DNA of 23,510 nt from Erysipelotrichaceae bacterium (GCA_019415435.1 DXZE01000031.1:1-23510); one strand, 5' to 3'. Positions 13,719 through 21,783 are shown, counted from the first letter of the stretch. Numbers and translations: made by a program. The notes: generated from the sequence alone by a model not told the origin.

Positions 13719-15070
13719 TGGCAAGAAATCTGCCCTCTGCCCCTGAGGCAGAGGCTTCTTTACTTGGAACCATGATGGTATATCCTTCCGCCGCAAGAGT
13801 TGCCATGGAGGAAGGTCTGAATGAAGAGGATTTCTTTGTTGAGGCAAACCAGCGTATCTTTGAAGCGATGCAGGAACTCTACCGCAAGGGTGATCCGATT
13901 GATCTGACCACTGTTTTTACAATGCTCAGAGATATGGGCTTATCTGATAAGATGGGCGGTATTGAATACCTGACCCAGCTGTCTGAAGCAGCTGTAACAA
14001 GTGCCAATACAAAGAGCTATGTAGATGTCATCCATAACAAGGCTTTGATGCGTAAGATGATTGAAGCCGCTGAGAAGGTTGTGGATGAAGGTTTTGAAGG
14101 ACAGACAGATATTGATGAATATCTGGATTCTTCAGAAAGAGCTATTTTAGATGTATCCCGTAATCGCAAGACTGGTGAATTTACCAATTCACAGGATCTG
14201 ATGGGCGGTGTTTTAAATCAGATCCAGCAGATGGCTGAAAATAAGTCAGATATTACTGGTTTAAAGACTGGTTTTACAGACCTTGATCATACGTTACATG
14301 GTTTCCAGAAAGGAGATCTTGTGATACTAGCTGCCCGTCCATCTATGGGTAAGACAGCTGTAGCTTTAAATCTTGCAATGAATACAGCAACGTATAATCC
14401 GGATGGTGCAGTTGCGATATTCTCTCTTGAAATGCCTGCCCAGCAGTTAGGTATGCGTCTTTTAAGTGCACGCAGTCATATTGAAGGCGATAAGTTAAAG
14501 ACTGGAAGATTAACAAATGATGATTGGAATGCAGTAAATGAAGCTGCGGCCAGTCTATCGAGACTTCCGATCTATATTGATGATACGCCGGGTGTGAAAG
14601 TGCCTGAGATATTCTCAAAGTGCAGAAGATTACAGTCTGAACATGGATTGAATCTGATTCTCATTGACTATATTCAGTTAATTACCGGCAGTGGTACGCA
14701 TGCCTCAGAAAGCAGACAGCAGGAAGTATCGGATATTTCCCGTAATTTAAAAGCATTGGCCAGAGAATTAAAGGTACCTGTGATAGCTTTGTCACAGTTA
14801 TCCAGAAGTGTAGAACAGCGTGAAAACAAGCATCCGATGTTAAGTGACCTGCGTGAATCAGGTGCTATTGAGCAGGATGCGGATATTGTCATGATGCTTT
14901 ACAGAGAAGCCTATTATGACCAGCAGGCAAAGGACGCTGCCCAGGAAAGCGGCAGTGAGAAGCTTGAAATCAATATTGCCAAGCATCGTAATGGTGCTAC
15001 CAGAAGTATTTATCTGGCTTTTGAAGGAGCTACAAACGCTTTATATAATATTCAGAATACAGATCAGTAA
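13718..15070 (+). CDS. dnaB: Replicative DNA helicase DnaB
   Basis: The hexameric replicative helicase (called DnaC in Bacillus), 450 residues. The N-terminal DnaB domain (about 5-105) precedes a RecA-like ATPase with Walker A ARPSMGKT (206-213), the catalytic glutamate in FSLEMP (about 238), Walker B LILIDYIQLI, and the motif SQLSRSVEQRENKHPMLSDL leading to ESGAIEQDAD and the arginine-finger region near KHRNGATRS. There is no intein. The ATG overlaps the rplI stop by one base. Position after rplI is the standard Firmicute order. Confidence 0.98.
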   Translation: MARNLPSAPEAEASLLGTMMVYPSAARVAMEEGLNEEDFFVEANQRIFEAMQELYRKGDPIDLTTVFTMLRDMGLSDKMGGIEYLTQLSEAAVTSANTKSYVDVIHNKALMRKMIEAAEKVVDEGFEGQTDIDEYLDSSERAILDVSRNRKTGEFTNSQDLMGGVLNQIQQMAENKSDITGLKTGFTDLDHTLHGFQKGDLVILAARPSMGKTAVALNLAMNTATYNPDGAVAIFSLEMPAQQLGMRLLSARSHIEGDKLKTGRLTNDDWNAVNEAAASLSRLPIYIDDTPGVKVPEIFSKCRRLQSEHGLNLILIDYIQLITGSGTHASESRQQEVSDISRNLKALARELKVPVIALSQLSRSVEQRENKHPMLSDLRESGAIEQDADIVMMLYREAYYDQQAKDAAQESGSEKLEINIAKHRNGATRSIYLAFEGATNALYNIQNTDQ

Positions 15071-15081
15071 GGAGCTTATGC

Positions 15082-16614
15082 ATGCTTAAGAAGTTGATTG
15101 CCATAGGAATATGTTTTCTAGCAAGTGCGGCTATCGTACTTCTTTTACCTTTGGCAATGCAGTCTTTTTCAGGCGTAAAAGTAGAGGAAAGCAATGCTTC
15201 TGAAGATGGTAAGTTCAATCAGCATATTACCTATGTACAAGATGAACCGCATAAGGTTTATAAGATTTATGAATCAGGTAAGCTTTTAGGTGTATTGAAT
15301 CATAAAGATAAGCTTGATCAGCATCTGAAGGATGTCTATAAAGAAAAATATGAAGAAAAGTATCCTGGTACTTCTGCACATCTGGACAGAGATGTCTATG
15401 TAACAAATGAAAACAGCTACTATGACTGGAATGATGTAGATGAAAAGATTCTGAAGTATCTGGATGATCATAATCTCTATACTTTGGAAGCGACACAGGT
15501 CACTTTCTCTACAGATGATAAGGTAGAAGCACAGATTTATGTTTCTGATGAGAAACTGTATGAAGAAGCGATGAATGAGTATATATCCTATTTTATCGAT
15601 CCGGATGCCCTGGCTGCTTTGAATAATGCGGATACGATTCCTTCTTTATCTTCATATGGATCACAGGATGTAGGTATCTCTATTGCTCAGACAATTACAA
15701 CCGATAAAGCAGATGCCTCTCCTGATGAGATCAAGACAACCAGGGATGAAATCCTGGAGTATCTTGAATATGGTGATAATACAGACAGGGAATACTATAC
15801 GGTGAAGGCATATGATACGGTAGCTGGTGTAGGAGCCAAGAACTATGGCTTGTCCGCTGCCCAGGTTATGAATATCAACCGTGATAAGATCAAGAGTACC
15901 GATCAGGTATTAACCGAGGGTGAAAAGCTTTGTGTAACATACTTTGAATCACCTCTGGATATTGTTGTCTATAAGGAAAGACTGAAGGCTGAAACTGTAT
16001 ATTATGATACGTATTACAGTGAAGATAATACGTTATTGAGAGGTCAGAGTCAGGTTATTCAGAATGGTTCTGATGGATCCAGAAATGTCTTATACAGAGA
16101 GAAGTGGATCAATGGTGTATTGACATCCGGTTCACAAGAGTCTTCTGTAGAGACAAAGCAGCCTGTAGATGAAGTGGTAGCGATAGGCAGCAAGCAGGTG
16201 CCCGGGGTTGGTACAGGAGAGTTCCGTTTCCCGGTAGACAATGCGGCTATTTCATGTCCATGGGGCTGTTACTATGGTCATCGTGGAACAGATTTCATAG
16301 ATGTCTATAATTCCTGGGGTGATGTATATGCGGCAGACAGCGGTACGGTTATTGTGAACAGCTATAATTCGATTAATGGTAACTATGTCAAGATTGATCA
16401 TGGTAATGGCTGGGTATCGTATTATGGTCATATGCGTGAACCTTCTGACCTGGCTGTAGGAACTATTGTCGAAAAAGGACAGGTCATCGGTCATATCGGT
16501 ATGACAGGTGCCGCAACAGGACCGCATACACACTTCTTCTTAGAATACAATGGAGAGAGGAAAGATGCCTGCAGTGTGGATATATTCCCTGGCTGCAGCG
16601 GGATTATACAATGA
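15082..16614 (+). CDS. LysM/G5/M23 cell-wall endopeptidase
   Basis: A 510-residue exported peptidoglycan endopeptidase or endopeptidase-like protein. An N-terminal membrane or signal segment (about 5-25) is followed by a long unassigned region (about 40-235), a LysM-like module (YYTVKAYDTVAGVGAKNYGL, about 238-287), a G5-like domain (about 298-368) and a C-terminal M23 domain. Zinc ligands are His400 and Asp404 (HRGTD) and His484 (PHTH); His450 and His482 fit the catalytic histidines, so the domain looks active. AAGGAG lies seven bases before the ATG. It sits between dnaB and walJ, where walRK and yycHI occur in many Firmicutes, and its stop overlaps the walJ start. Confidence 0.9.
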   Translation: MLKKLIAIGICFLASAAIVLLLPLAMQSFSGVKVEESNASEDGKFNQHITYVQDEPHKVYKIYESGKLLGVLNHKDKLDQHLKDVYKEKYEEKYPGTSAHLDRDVYVTNENSYYDWNDVDEKILKYLDDHNLYTLEATQVTFSTDDKVEAQIYVSDEKLYEEAMNEYISYFIDPDALAALNNADTIPSLSSYGSQDVGISIAQTITTDKADASPDEIKTTRDEILEYLEYGDNTDREYYTVKAYDTVAGVGAKNYGLSAAQVMNINRDKIKSTDQVLTEGEKLCVTYFESPLDIVVYKERLKAETVYYDTYYSEDNTLLRGQSQVIQNGSDGSRNVLYREKWINGVLTSGSQESSVETKQPVDEVVAIGSKQVPGVGTGEFRFPVDNAAISCPWGCYYGHRGTDFIDVYNSWGDVYAADSGTVIVNSYNSINGNYVKIDHGNGWVSYYGHMREPSDLAVGTIVEKGQVIGHIGMTGAATGPHTHFFLEYNGERKDACSVDIFPGCSGIIQ

Positions 16615-17435
16615 TGAATTTTGCTTTATTATGCAGTGGATCTAAGGGTAATTCCTTTTATCTTGAAAATGAGGGGACAAAGATATTAATTGACTGCGGT
16701 TCAACAAAGAAATACTTATTCAATTCCTTAGCATCCCTTCATGTTAAAGTCGAAGATCTGGATGCCTTAGTGATTACCCATGATCACAGTGATCATGTAT
16801 CCCAGATACGTTTCTTTGCGGGTCAGACAATCTATGCTCCGGTAGAGATACCTGACATAGATACCTTTATGGTAAGACCCATGCAGAAGTTTACAGTCGG
16901 ATCTCTGGTCTTTACCCCAATCCCGTTGAGTCATGATGCGTTGCATACAACGGGGTATGTGATTGAAAATGGTATAGAGAAGCTTGTCTATATAACCGAT
17001 ACCGGTTATATCAATGAACGGTATTTTCCTTTATTAAAAGATGCAGATTACATCGTATTGGAAAGCAATCATAATGTAGATATGTTAATGCATACAAGAA
17101 GACCTCAGTTTTTAAAACAGAGAATCTATGGGGATGAAGGACATCTGAATAATGATGACTGTGCCATGGTTTTGGATCAGATCGTTAGTGAAAGAACAAA
17201 GATGATTATACTGGCACATATATCACAACAGGCTAATACAAGAGAACTTGCATTAGAAACTTCAAGAAATGCATTAGTGCATCATGAAGGAAATCTGAAT
17301 AAGAAACTGGCACTGGCAGCGGCAGGACAGTTTGAAATAATCCGGAAAGGAGCAGATGATGAAGAAATGGATTGCGGCAGCGTTTACTGTTATCCTGGCT
17401 TGGAACGTCTTTCTGACATGGTCTCTGTATCATAA
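16611..17435 (+). CDS. walJ: MBL-fold hydrolase WalJ (YycJ/VicX)
   Basis: A 274-residue metallo-beta-lactamase-fold protein with the metal-binding THDHSDH (56-62), an internal His in PLSHDALHTTGY, the DTG of YITDTGY, and LAHIS near the C-terminus. This is the WalJ/YycJ/VicX family, encoded near walRK in Firmicutes and proposed to act as a 5'-3' exonuclease or in coordination of cell division with replication. The start ATG lies within the M23 stop (ATGATGA); a second ATG follows three bases later. The C-terminal 26 or so residues (from about DDEEMDCGS) are translated from DNA that also encodes the start of the next gene, an overlap of 77 bases, longer than elsewhere in this operon. Confidence 0.92.
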   Translation: MMNFALLCSGSKGNSFYLENEGTKILIDCGSTKKYLFNSLASLHVKVEDLDALVITHDHSDHVSQIRFFAGQTIYAPVEIPDIDTFMVRPMQKFTVGSLVFTPIPLSHDALHTTGYVIENGIEKLVYITDTGYINERYFPLLKDADYIVLESNHNVDMLMHTRRPQFLKQRIYGDEGHLNNDDCAMVLDQIVSERTKMIILAHISQQANTRELALETSRNALVHHEGNLNKKLALAAAGQFEIIRKGADDEEMDCGSVYCYPGLERLSDMVSVS

Positions 17436-18393
17436 CAGAGAGAATACATCAGAAGGCATGCATACGGTTGAAAATGACGATCAGAGTTATACAACCGATA
17501 TAACCGAGATCTCTGACAGACTCCGCAGCAGTGTTGTGACTGTATTAAGTGATGATCAGTCATCTTCTGGCATCATCATCGAACAGGATGATGATACGGT
17601 TTATATATTGAGTGATGCGGATCAGTTGAATACCAAAGACAGTGCCGTGGTCAGGTTTGATTCGGGTGCAGAAGTATCTGCCCAGGTTTTGGGTACAGAC
17701 AAGGATACAGACCTTACATTATTATCCTTAAAGACAGACTTTGATGTTGTTGTACCGACGATGGGAGACAGCGATGCTGTATCCATGGGAGAATATGTCA
17801 TAGCTCTTGGTGGAAGAAGAAAAGAGAATGATTCTGCGATGATTTCTTATGGCATTACTTCCGGGGATGGCTTGCACAGAATGACATATGATTCCAAGTG
17901 GTATACAGAGATGTTAGAAACTGATGCAGCAGTCACAAAGAATAATATGGGTGGTGCCTTATTTAACATTGGTGGAGATCTTATCGGTATGTTATGTGAT
18001 GTGCCAAATGATGGTGATGAAGAGATGGGATATGCCATTGGTGTGAATGAAATGAAGCTTGTCTTCCATGAAATAAAGGATAATGGCGAAGTTACCAGAG
18101 GCATTCCTGGTTTTTCCTGCAGGGACGTTGATAAGATGGAATCCTATGAAAAGAATGAAATGGGATTACAGTTAGATGATAACAGTGGGGTCCTGGTAGA
18201 GAATGTATTAGGAGATGGTGCAGTCAGTGAAGTGTTAAGCTCAGGTGATGTCATCACTTCCATTGATAATACCCGTATCCAGGATACAAAGAGTCTGCGT
18301 ACATTACTTTATAACCATAAAAAAGGAGATATGGTAGCCATATCTTATGTTCATGAAGGCAAGAGTGAAACCGGAGAGATTACCTTACAATGA
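17359..18393 (+). CDS. HtrA/DegP-like protein, catalytic His and Ser missing
   Basis: A 344-residue HtrA-family protein: an N-terminal membrane segment (about 4-24), a trypsin-like fold (about 45-240) and a C-terminal PDZ domain (about 262-344, with SGVLVENVLGDGAVSEVL and GDVITSIDNT). The catalytic triad is broken. Where active HtrAs have the His in YIVTNNHVV, this reads YILSDADQL (Asp88). The GNSGGP serine loop reads NNMGGA (Met197). Only the triad Asp in DTDLTLL (Asp118) remains. It is therefore predicted to be a pseudoprotease, perhaps a PDZ-bearing scaffold, chaperone or sensor at the outer membrane face. The ATG at 17359 is preferred because AAGGAG lies six bases upstream. Location between walJ and rlmH is that of htrA in other Firmicutes, so it is the orthologue that has lost its active site. 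Confidence 0.88.
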   Translation: MKKWIAAAFTVILAWNVFLTWSLYHNRENTSEGMHTVENDDQSYTTDITEISDRLRSSVVTVLSDDQSSSGIIIEQDDDTVYILSDADQLNTKDSAVVRFDSGAEVSAQVLGTDKDTDLTLLSLKTDFDVVVPTMGDSDAVSMGEYVIALGGRRKENDSAMISYGITSGDGLHRMTYDSKWYTEMLETDAAVTKNNMGGALFNIGGDLIGMLCDVPNDGDEEMGYAIGVNEMKLVFHEIKDNGEVTRGIPGFSCRDVDKMESYEKNEMGLQLDDNSGVLVENVLGDGAVSEVLSSGDVITSIDNTRIQDTKSLRTLLYNHKKGDMVAISYVHEGKSETGEITLQ

Positions 18394-18866
18394 TACGTGT
18401 AATAGCCTGTGGTCATGTGAAGGAGAAATGGATGCGGGAAGGGGTACAGGAGTATCTCAAACGCATCCAGCCTTATGAAAAGACAGAGATCATTGAAGTA
18501 AACGATGAGAAAACACCTGATAACAATTCGGAAGCTGATAATATCAGAATAAAGAATATTGAAGGAGAACGTCTGTTAAAACAGATTAAACCAGATGACT
18601 ATGTTATTCTTCTGGATCTTGCAGGTAAGGAAATGGATTCTGTTTCTTTATCTGAAAAGACAGAGACACTGCATACCTATGGTAAAAGTCATATTGATTT
18701 TGTAATTGGCGGATCCTTAGGTGTATCAGATGCATTGATTCAAAGAGCAGATATGAGATGGAAGATATCTGTGAATACATTCCCGCATCAGTTATGCCGG
18801 ATCATTGTCCTGGAACAGATATACCGCTCCTTTAAGATCATGCATCATGAGCCGTATCATAAATAG
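18390..18866 (+). CDS. rlmH: 23S rRNA pseudouridine-1915 N3-methyltransferase RlmH
   Basis: The SPOUT-family enzyme RlmH (158 residues), which methylates N3 of pseudouridine 1915 in helix 69 of 23S rRNA on the assembled 70S ribosome. The family signatures are visible: the start MIRVIACGHVKEKWMREG, LLDLAGKEMDS, FVIGGSLGVSDAL, and the C-terminal FPHQLCRIIVLEQIYRSFKI ending HHEPYHK. The length is that of the family. The ATG overlaps the htrA-like stop by four bases (ATGA). It is the last gene of the operon; no strong terminator is visible in the 100 bases after it. Confidence 0.97.
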   Translation: MIRVIACGHVKEKWMREGVQEYLKRIQPYEKTEIIEVNDEKTPDNNSEADNIRIKNIEGERLLKQIKPDDYVILLDLAGKEMDSVSLSEKTETLHTYGKSHIDFVIGGSLGVSDALIQRADMRWKISVNTFPHQLCRIIVLEQIYRSFKIMHHEPYHK

Positions 18867-18919
18867 ATGTTGCACTTTAACTGAAAGATAATTCAGGCAT
18901 GACATTTGGGAAAGGAATT

Positions 18920-18933
18920 TGTAACCGCTTGTA
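18920..18933 (+). promoter_or_regulatory. cre-like site in the ptsH promoter
   Basis: TGTAACCGCTTGTA matches the catabolite-responsive element TGWAANCGNTNWCA except at the W and C near its 3' end. It overlaps the predicted -35 box of ptsH. Since HPr phosphorylated at Ser46 is the usual co-effector of CcpA, this would allow feedback on ptsH. It is inferred from sequence alone. Confidence 0.4.
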
Positions 18934-18957
18934 AGATAATTCTCAATGTATTAAAAT
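18929..18957 (+). promoter_or_regulatory. Promoter of ptsH
   Basis: TTGTAA (18929-18934), a 17-base spacer and TAAAAT (18952-18957, five of six) give a predicted start near 18964, about 25 bases before the ptsH ATG. The motif AAGATAATTC occurs twice nearby (18885-18894 and 18933-18942). Confidence 0.5.
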
Positions 18958-18989
18958 AATTTAAGTAAGTGAATCAGGAGGAAAATCTA

Positions 18990-19256
18990 ATGAAGCAGAT
19001 TTCAGTTACCGTTATTGATCCTGTTGGACTTCATGCTCGTCCAGCTACAGTTGCAGTTAATGCAGCAAGCAAGTTTAAGAGTGAAGTTAAGGTCACATAC
19101 AAGGGTCGTTCAGTAAGCATGAAGTCCATCATGGGTGTTATGTCTCTTGGCATTCCTACACAGTCTGAGATCACAGTTTCCTGTGAGGGTGACGATGAGG
19201 ATGTCGCAATTAAGACAATTGAAGATGTACTTCGTGCTCAGAAAGTAATTGCCTAA
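18990..19256 (+). CDS. ptsH: Phosphocarrier protein HPr
   Basis: HPr of the sugar phosphotransferase system, 88 residues. It carries phosphate from enzyme I to sugar-specific EIIA components on His15 (GLHARPA), and Ser46 (SMKSIMGV) is the regulatory site phosphorylated by HPr kinase in Firmicutes, making the CcpA co-repressor. The start at 18990 has a perfect AGGAGG eight bases upstream; an in-frame GTG at 18969 lies before that site. Enzyme I (ptsI) does not follow, unlike in the common ptsHI operon; a terminator comes directly after. Codon use includes CGT and GTT-type codons frequent in highly expressed genes. Confidence 0.98.
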   Translation: MKQISVTVIDPVGLHARPATVAVNAASKFKSEVKVTYKGRSVSMKSIMGVMSLGIPTQSEITVSCEGDDEDVAIKTIEDVLRAQKVIA

Positions 19257-19271
19257 CGAATTGACATGAAT

Positions 19272-19309
19272 AAAGGGGAGTAAACTTGTTTGAGTTTCTC
19301 CTCTTTTTT
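19272..19309 (+). terminator. Terminator of ptsH
   Basis: A 14-bp stem with one bulged T (19272-19286 with 19293-19306), a six-base loop and a run of six T (19304-19309). Only 31 bases remain before the next ATG. Confidence 0.9.
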
Positions 19310-19340
19310 CTTCAGTAAGCAGGAAAGGATTAAGTAAAGT

Positions 19341-21026
19341 ATGAGTTATCAGGACGAATACAGACGCTGGCTGAATGCCGATCTGGAAGATTTTGATTTA
19401 AAAAGAGAATTACGCAGTATTGAAGGTGACGATGATGCCATCAGGGAAAGATTTGCCATTGCCCTTCAGTTTGGTACAGCCGGCTTAAGAGGCACCCTGG
19501 GTGCTGGCACAAACAGAATGAATATCTGGGTTGTAAGACAGGCTACCCAGGGTGTTGCAGACTGGGTAAAGACCCAGGGCGGTACACAGACTGTCGCTAT
19601 TTCTTATGACTCCCGTATCAAGGGATGGAACTTTGCCAGAGATGCGGCAGGCGTATTGGCTGCTAATGGCATTCATGTCAGAATTTATGATGAATTAATG
19701 CCTGTACCGGCATTAAGTTTTGCGACAAGATATTATCACTGCAATGCCGGTATCATGATTACAGCTTCTCATAATCCTGCCCGTTACAACGGATACAAGG
19801 CTTATGGACCAGATGGATGCCAGATGACAGATGATGCTGTAGCAGTTGTCTATGATTCCATTCAGAAGACCGATGTATTAACAGGTTCCAGGTACATCAG
19901 CTTTGCGGAAGGTGTTGAAAAGGGTCTCATTGAGTTTGTTGGTGATGATTGCAAGAATGCCTTATATGCAGAGATTGAAAAGAGACAGGTAAGACCAGGC
20001 TTATGCAGGACAGCAGGTTTAAAGCTTGTTTATTCACCATTAAACGGTACAGGTCTTGTTCCGGTAACACATGTATTGAATGATATCGGCATTACCGATA
20101 TTACAATTGTACCGGAACAGGAATATCCAAACGGATACTTTACAACCTGCCCATATCCAAACCCTGAAATCAGGGAAGCATTGGAAAAAGGACTGGAGTT
20201 AGCTGAAAAGACAGGTGCTGATCTGATGCTTGCGACAGATCCTGATGCGGACAGAGTCGGCATAGCAATGAAGTGCCCGGATGGAAGCTATGAGCTTGTT
20301 TCTGGTAATGAAATGGGTGTTCTCTTACTGGATTACATCTGTGCCGGAAGAATTGAAAAGGGCACAATGCCTGACAGACCAGTGGCAGTAGAATCTATTG
20401 TTTCTACACCACTTGCTGAGAAGGTCGCAGAACACTATGGTGTTGAATTAAGACATACATTAACAGGCTTCAAGTGGATTGGTGATCAGATTGCCAAGCT
20501 GGAAGCTGCTGGTGAAACAGACAGATTCATCTTTGGCTTTGAAGAGTCTTATGGATATCTTGCCGGACCATATGTCAGAGATAAGGATGCCATTATCGGA
20601 TCTATGTTAATCTGTGAAATGGCAGCTTATTACAGATCTATCGGTTCTTCCATTAAACAGAGACTGGAAGAAATCTATGCACAGTATGGCAGATACTACA
20701 ACAAGGTAGATTCCTATGAATTCCCTGGCTTATCCGGTATGGATAAGATGGCTGGCATCATGGCTGATCTCAGAAAAGATGCACCAAAGGAATTCGCTGG
20801 TCATAAGGTTATCAGGGCAACAGACTATGAAGATACAGCTTCAACTGGTTTACCGAAGGCTAATGTTCTGAGATATGATCTGGATGATGGAGCTGTTGTT
20901 ATTGTCAGACCATCCGGTACAGAACCTAAGATCAAGACATACTTCACAACCAAGGCTAATACCCTGGAAGAAGCACAGGCTGAAAAGGATGATTTAACTG
21001 AAGCAATCAAGCCTATTCTTGCTTAA
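19341..21026 (+). CDS. Phospho-sugar mutase (phosphoglucomutase/phosphomannomutase)
   Basis: A 561-residue alpha-D-phosphohexomutase, which interconverts hexose 1- and 6-phosphates through a phosphoserine. The four family signatures are present: FGTAGLRG (44-51) near the N-terminus, the active-site TASHNP (141-146, Ser143), the metal-binding DPDADRVG (about 299-306), the sugar-binding GFEESYGY and the phosphate-binding RPSGTEPKIK near the C-terminus. Length and sequence style match the PgcA-type enzymes of Firmicutes, which make glucose-1-phosphate for glycolipid, teichoic acid or glycogen synthesis; glucose specificity is inferred. AGGAAAGGA lies 11 bases before the ATG. It follows the ptsH terminator after 31 bases without a clear promoter of its own. 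Confidence 0.95.
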   Translation: MSYQDEYRRWLNADLEDFDLKRELRSIEGDDDAIRERFAIALQFGTAGLRGTLGAGTNRMNIWVVRQATQGVADWVKTQGGTQTVAISYDSRIKGWNFARDAAGVLAANGIHVRIYDELMPVPALSFATRYYHCNAGIMITASHNPARYNGYKAYGPDGCQMTDDAVAVVYDSIQKTDVLTGSRYISFAEGVEKGLIEFVGDDCKNALYAEIEKRQVRPGLCRTAGLKLVYSPLNGTGLVPVTHVLNDIGITDITIVPEQEYPNGYFTTCPYPNPEIREALEKGLELAEKTGADLMLATDPDADRVGIAMKCPDGSYELVSGNEMGVLLLDYICAGRIEKGTMPDRPVAVESIVSTPLAEKVAEHYGVELRHTLTGFKWIGDQIAKLEAAGETDRFIFGFEESYGYLAGPYVRDKDAIIGSMLICEMAAYYRSIGSSIKQRLEEIYAQYGRYYNKVDSYEFPGLSGMDKMAGIMADLRKDAPKEFAGHKVIRATDYEDTASTGLPKANVLRYDLDDGAVVIVRPSGTEPKIKTYFTTKANTLEEAQAEKDDLTEAIKPILA

Positions 21027-21042
21027 TCATTTATTTCACAAT

Positions 21043-21077
21043 AAACAGCAGGTACTGATCACAGTATCTGCTGTTTT
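21043..21077 (+). terminator. Terminator of the phospho-sugar mutase gene
   Basis: A 15-bp stem (21043-21057 with 21062-21076, one G-U pair) with the loop ATCA, ending in TTTT. It lies 16 bases past the stop. Confidence 0.85.
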
Positions 21078-21101
21078 ACATGCATGAATTATGATTCATC
21101 A

Positions 21102-21626
21102 CTAGAGGTTTTGAATAATTTTCTGAACCTCTTCTAATGGCTTATCCATCTTCTTTGCAATATCCTCAGGAGAGAGCTTCATATCTTCATAGTAAACTCT
21201 GATCATTCCTCTGTCTTCTCTCAATCCCTTGTTTATTGCCTGTACCATCTTACACATAGCTTCAATGACTCTTTTACGACATGCCGCATCTGTACTTTTA
21301 ACCTTTTGATTTTCACAAGGAGATTATCATCGGATGCTCTTCTTAAAAACAAGACTCCTTCAGCTATCTTTACAATGATCTTGTCTTTCTCATAACAATC
21401 ACATTCAATGTGATACAAATCATTATCAGCCAATAACTGGGAATCTGTGATCTTCTCTTTTTTTACTATCAGGAGAAATAAATTCATTTAAAAGATGATG
21501 GATAAATGTATTTTTATCTAATGTTACATCCGGATGAAAAGTTTCATTAATTACTGGTGCATCAAAAGGGACCTTGCCTGTTGAAGCCTAAGTCATATGG
21601 ATGACTTAGTGTGTTGGTTTTGCCAT
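21102..21626 (-). pseudogene. Frameshifted Rpn/PD-(D/E)XK nuclease-family transposase gene
   Basis: On the minus strand, pieces in three frames together read like one Rpn-family (recombination-promoting nuclease, putative transposase) protein. The start ATG at 21626 has GAGAGG upstream and gives MAKPTH before a stop. The next frame gives LSHPYDLGFNRQGPF, the next DAPVINETFHPDVTLDKNTF and HHLLNEFISPD. A third stretch (to about 21300) gives LLADNDLYHIECDCYEKDK and IIVKIAEG. The last gives VIEAMCKMVQAINKGL and YYEDMKLSPEDIAKKMDKPL, ending at the stop at 21102-21104, a typical Rpn tail. Breaks lie near 21609, 21565, 21460 and 21305, with no single open frame longer than 84 codons. It is a decayed mobile-element-type gene and fills most of the long gap before the sortase gene. 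Confidence 0.82.
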
Positions 21627-21687
21627 TTTCTACCTCTCTTTCTATTTATTCTTCTGTTCATATGTATTGAGAAAAATGGCAAAACCA
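21615..21687. repeat. 15-bp inverted repeat around the pseudogene start
   Basis: TGGTTTTGCCATTTT (21615-21629) is the exact inverse of AAAATGGCAAAACCA (21673-21687), with 43 bases between. The left arm holds the pseudogene start codon on the minus strand; the right arm holds the mirrored ATGGCAAAACCA on the plus strand, where the frame stops after eight codons. It may mark an inverted duplication or the end of a former element. Confidence 0.6.
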
Positions 21688-21783
21688 TTAAAAAATTTTT
21701 GAAAAGTCGAAAAAAGTTTATCTGAATGTGCCTTCATCACTGAAAAATTCGCATGCACCATATTCATATATCCAAATCAGAAA

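Noticed and set aside
18881..18896. Hairpin CTGAA/TTCAG after rlmH as a terminator
   Set aside because: The stem has only five pairs and no T run follows.
21588..21609. Perfect 9-bp hairpin CTAAGTCAT/ATGACTTAG
   Set aside because: It lies inside the coding sequence of the Rpn pseudogene (the LSHPYDLG part), and no T run follows on either strand, so it is better explained as a coding palindrome.
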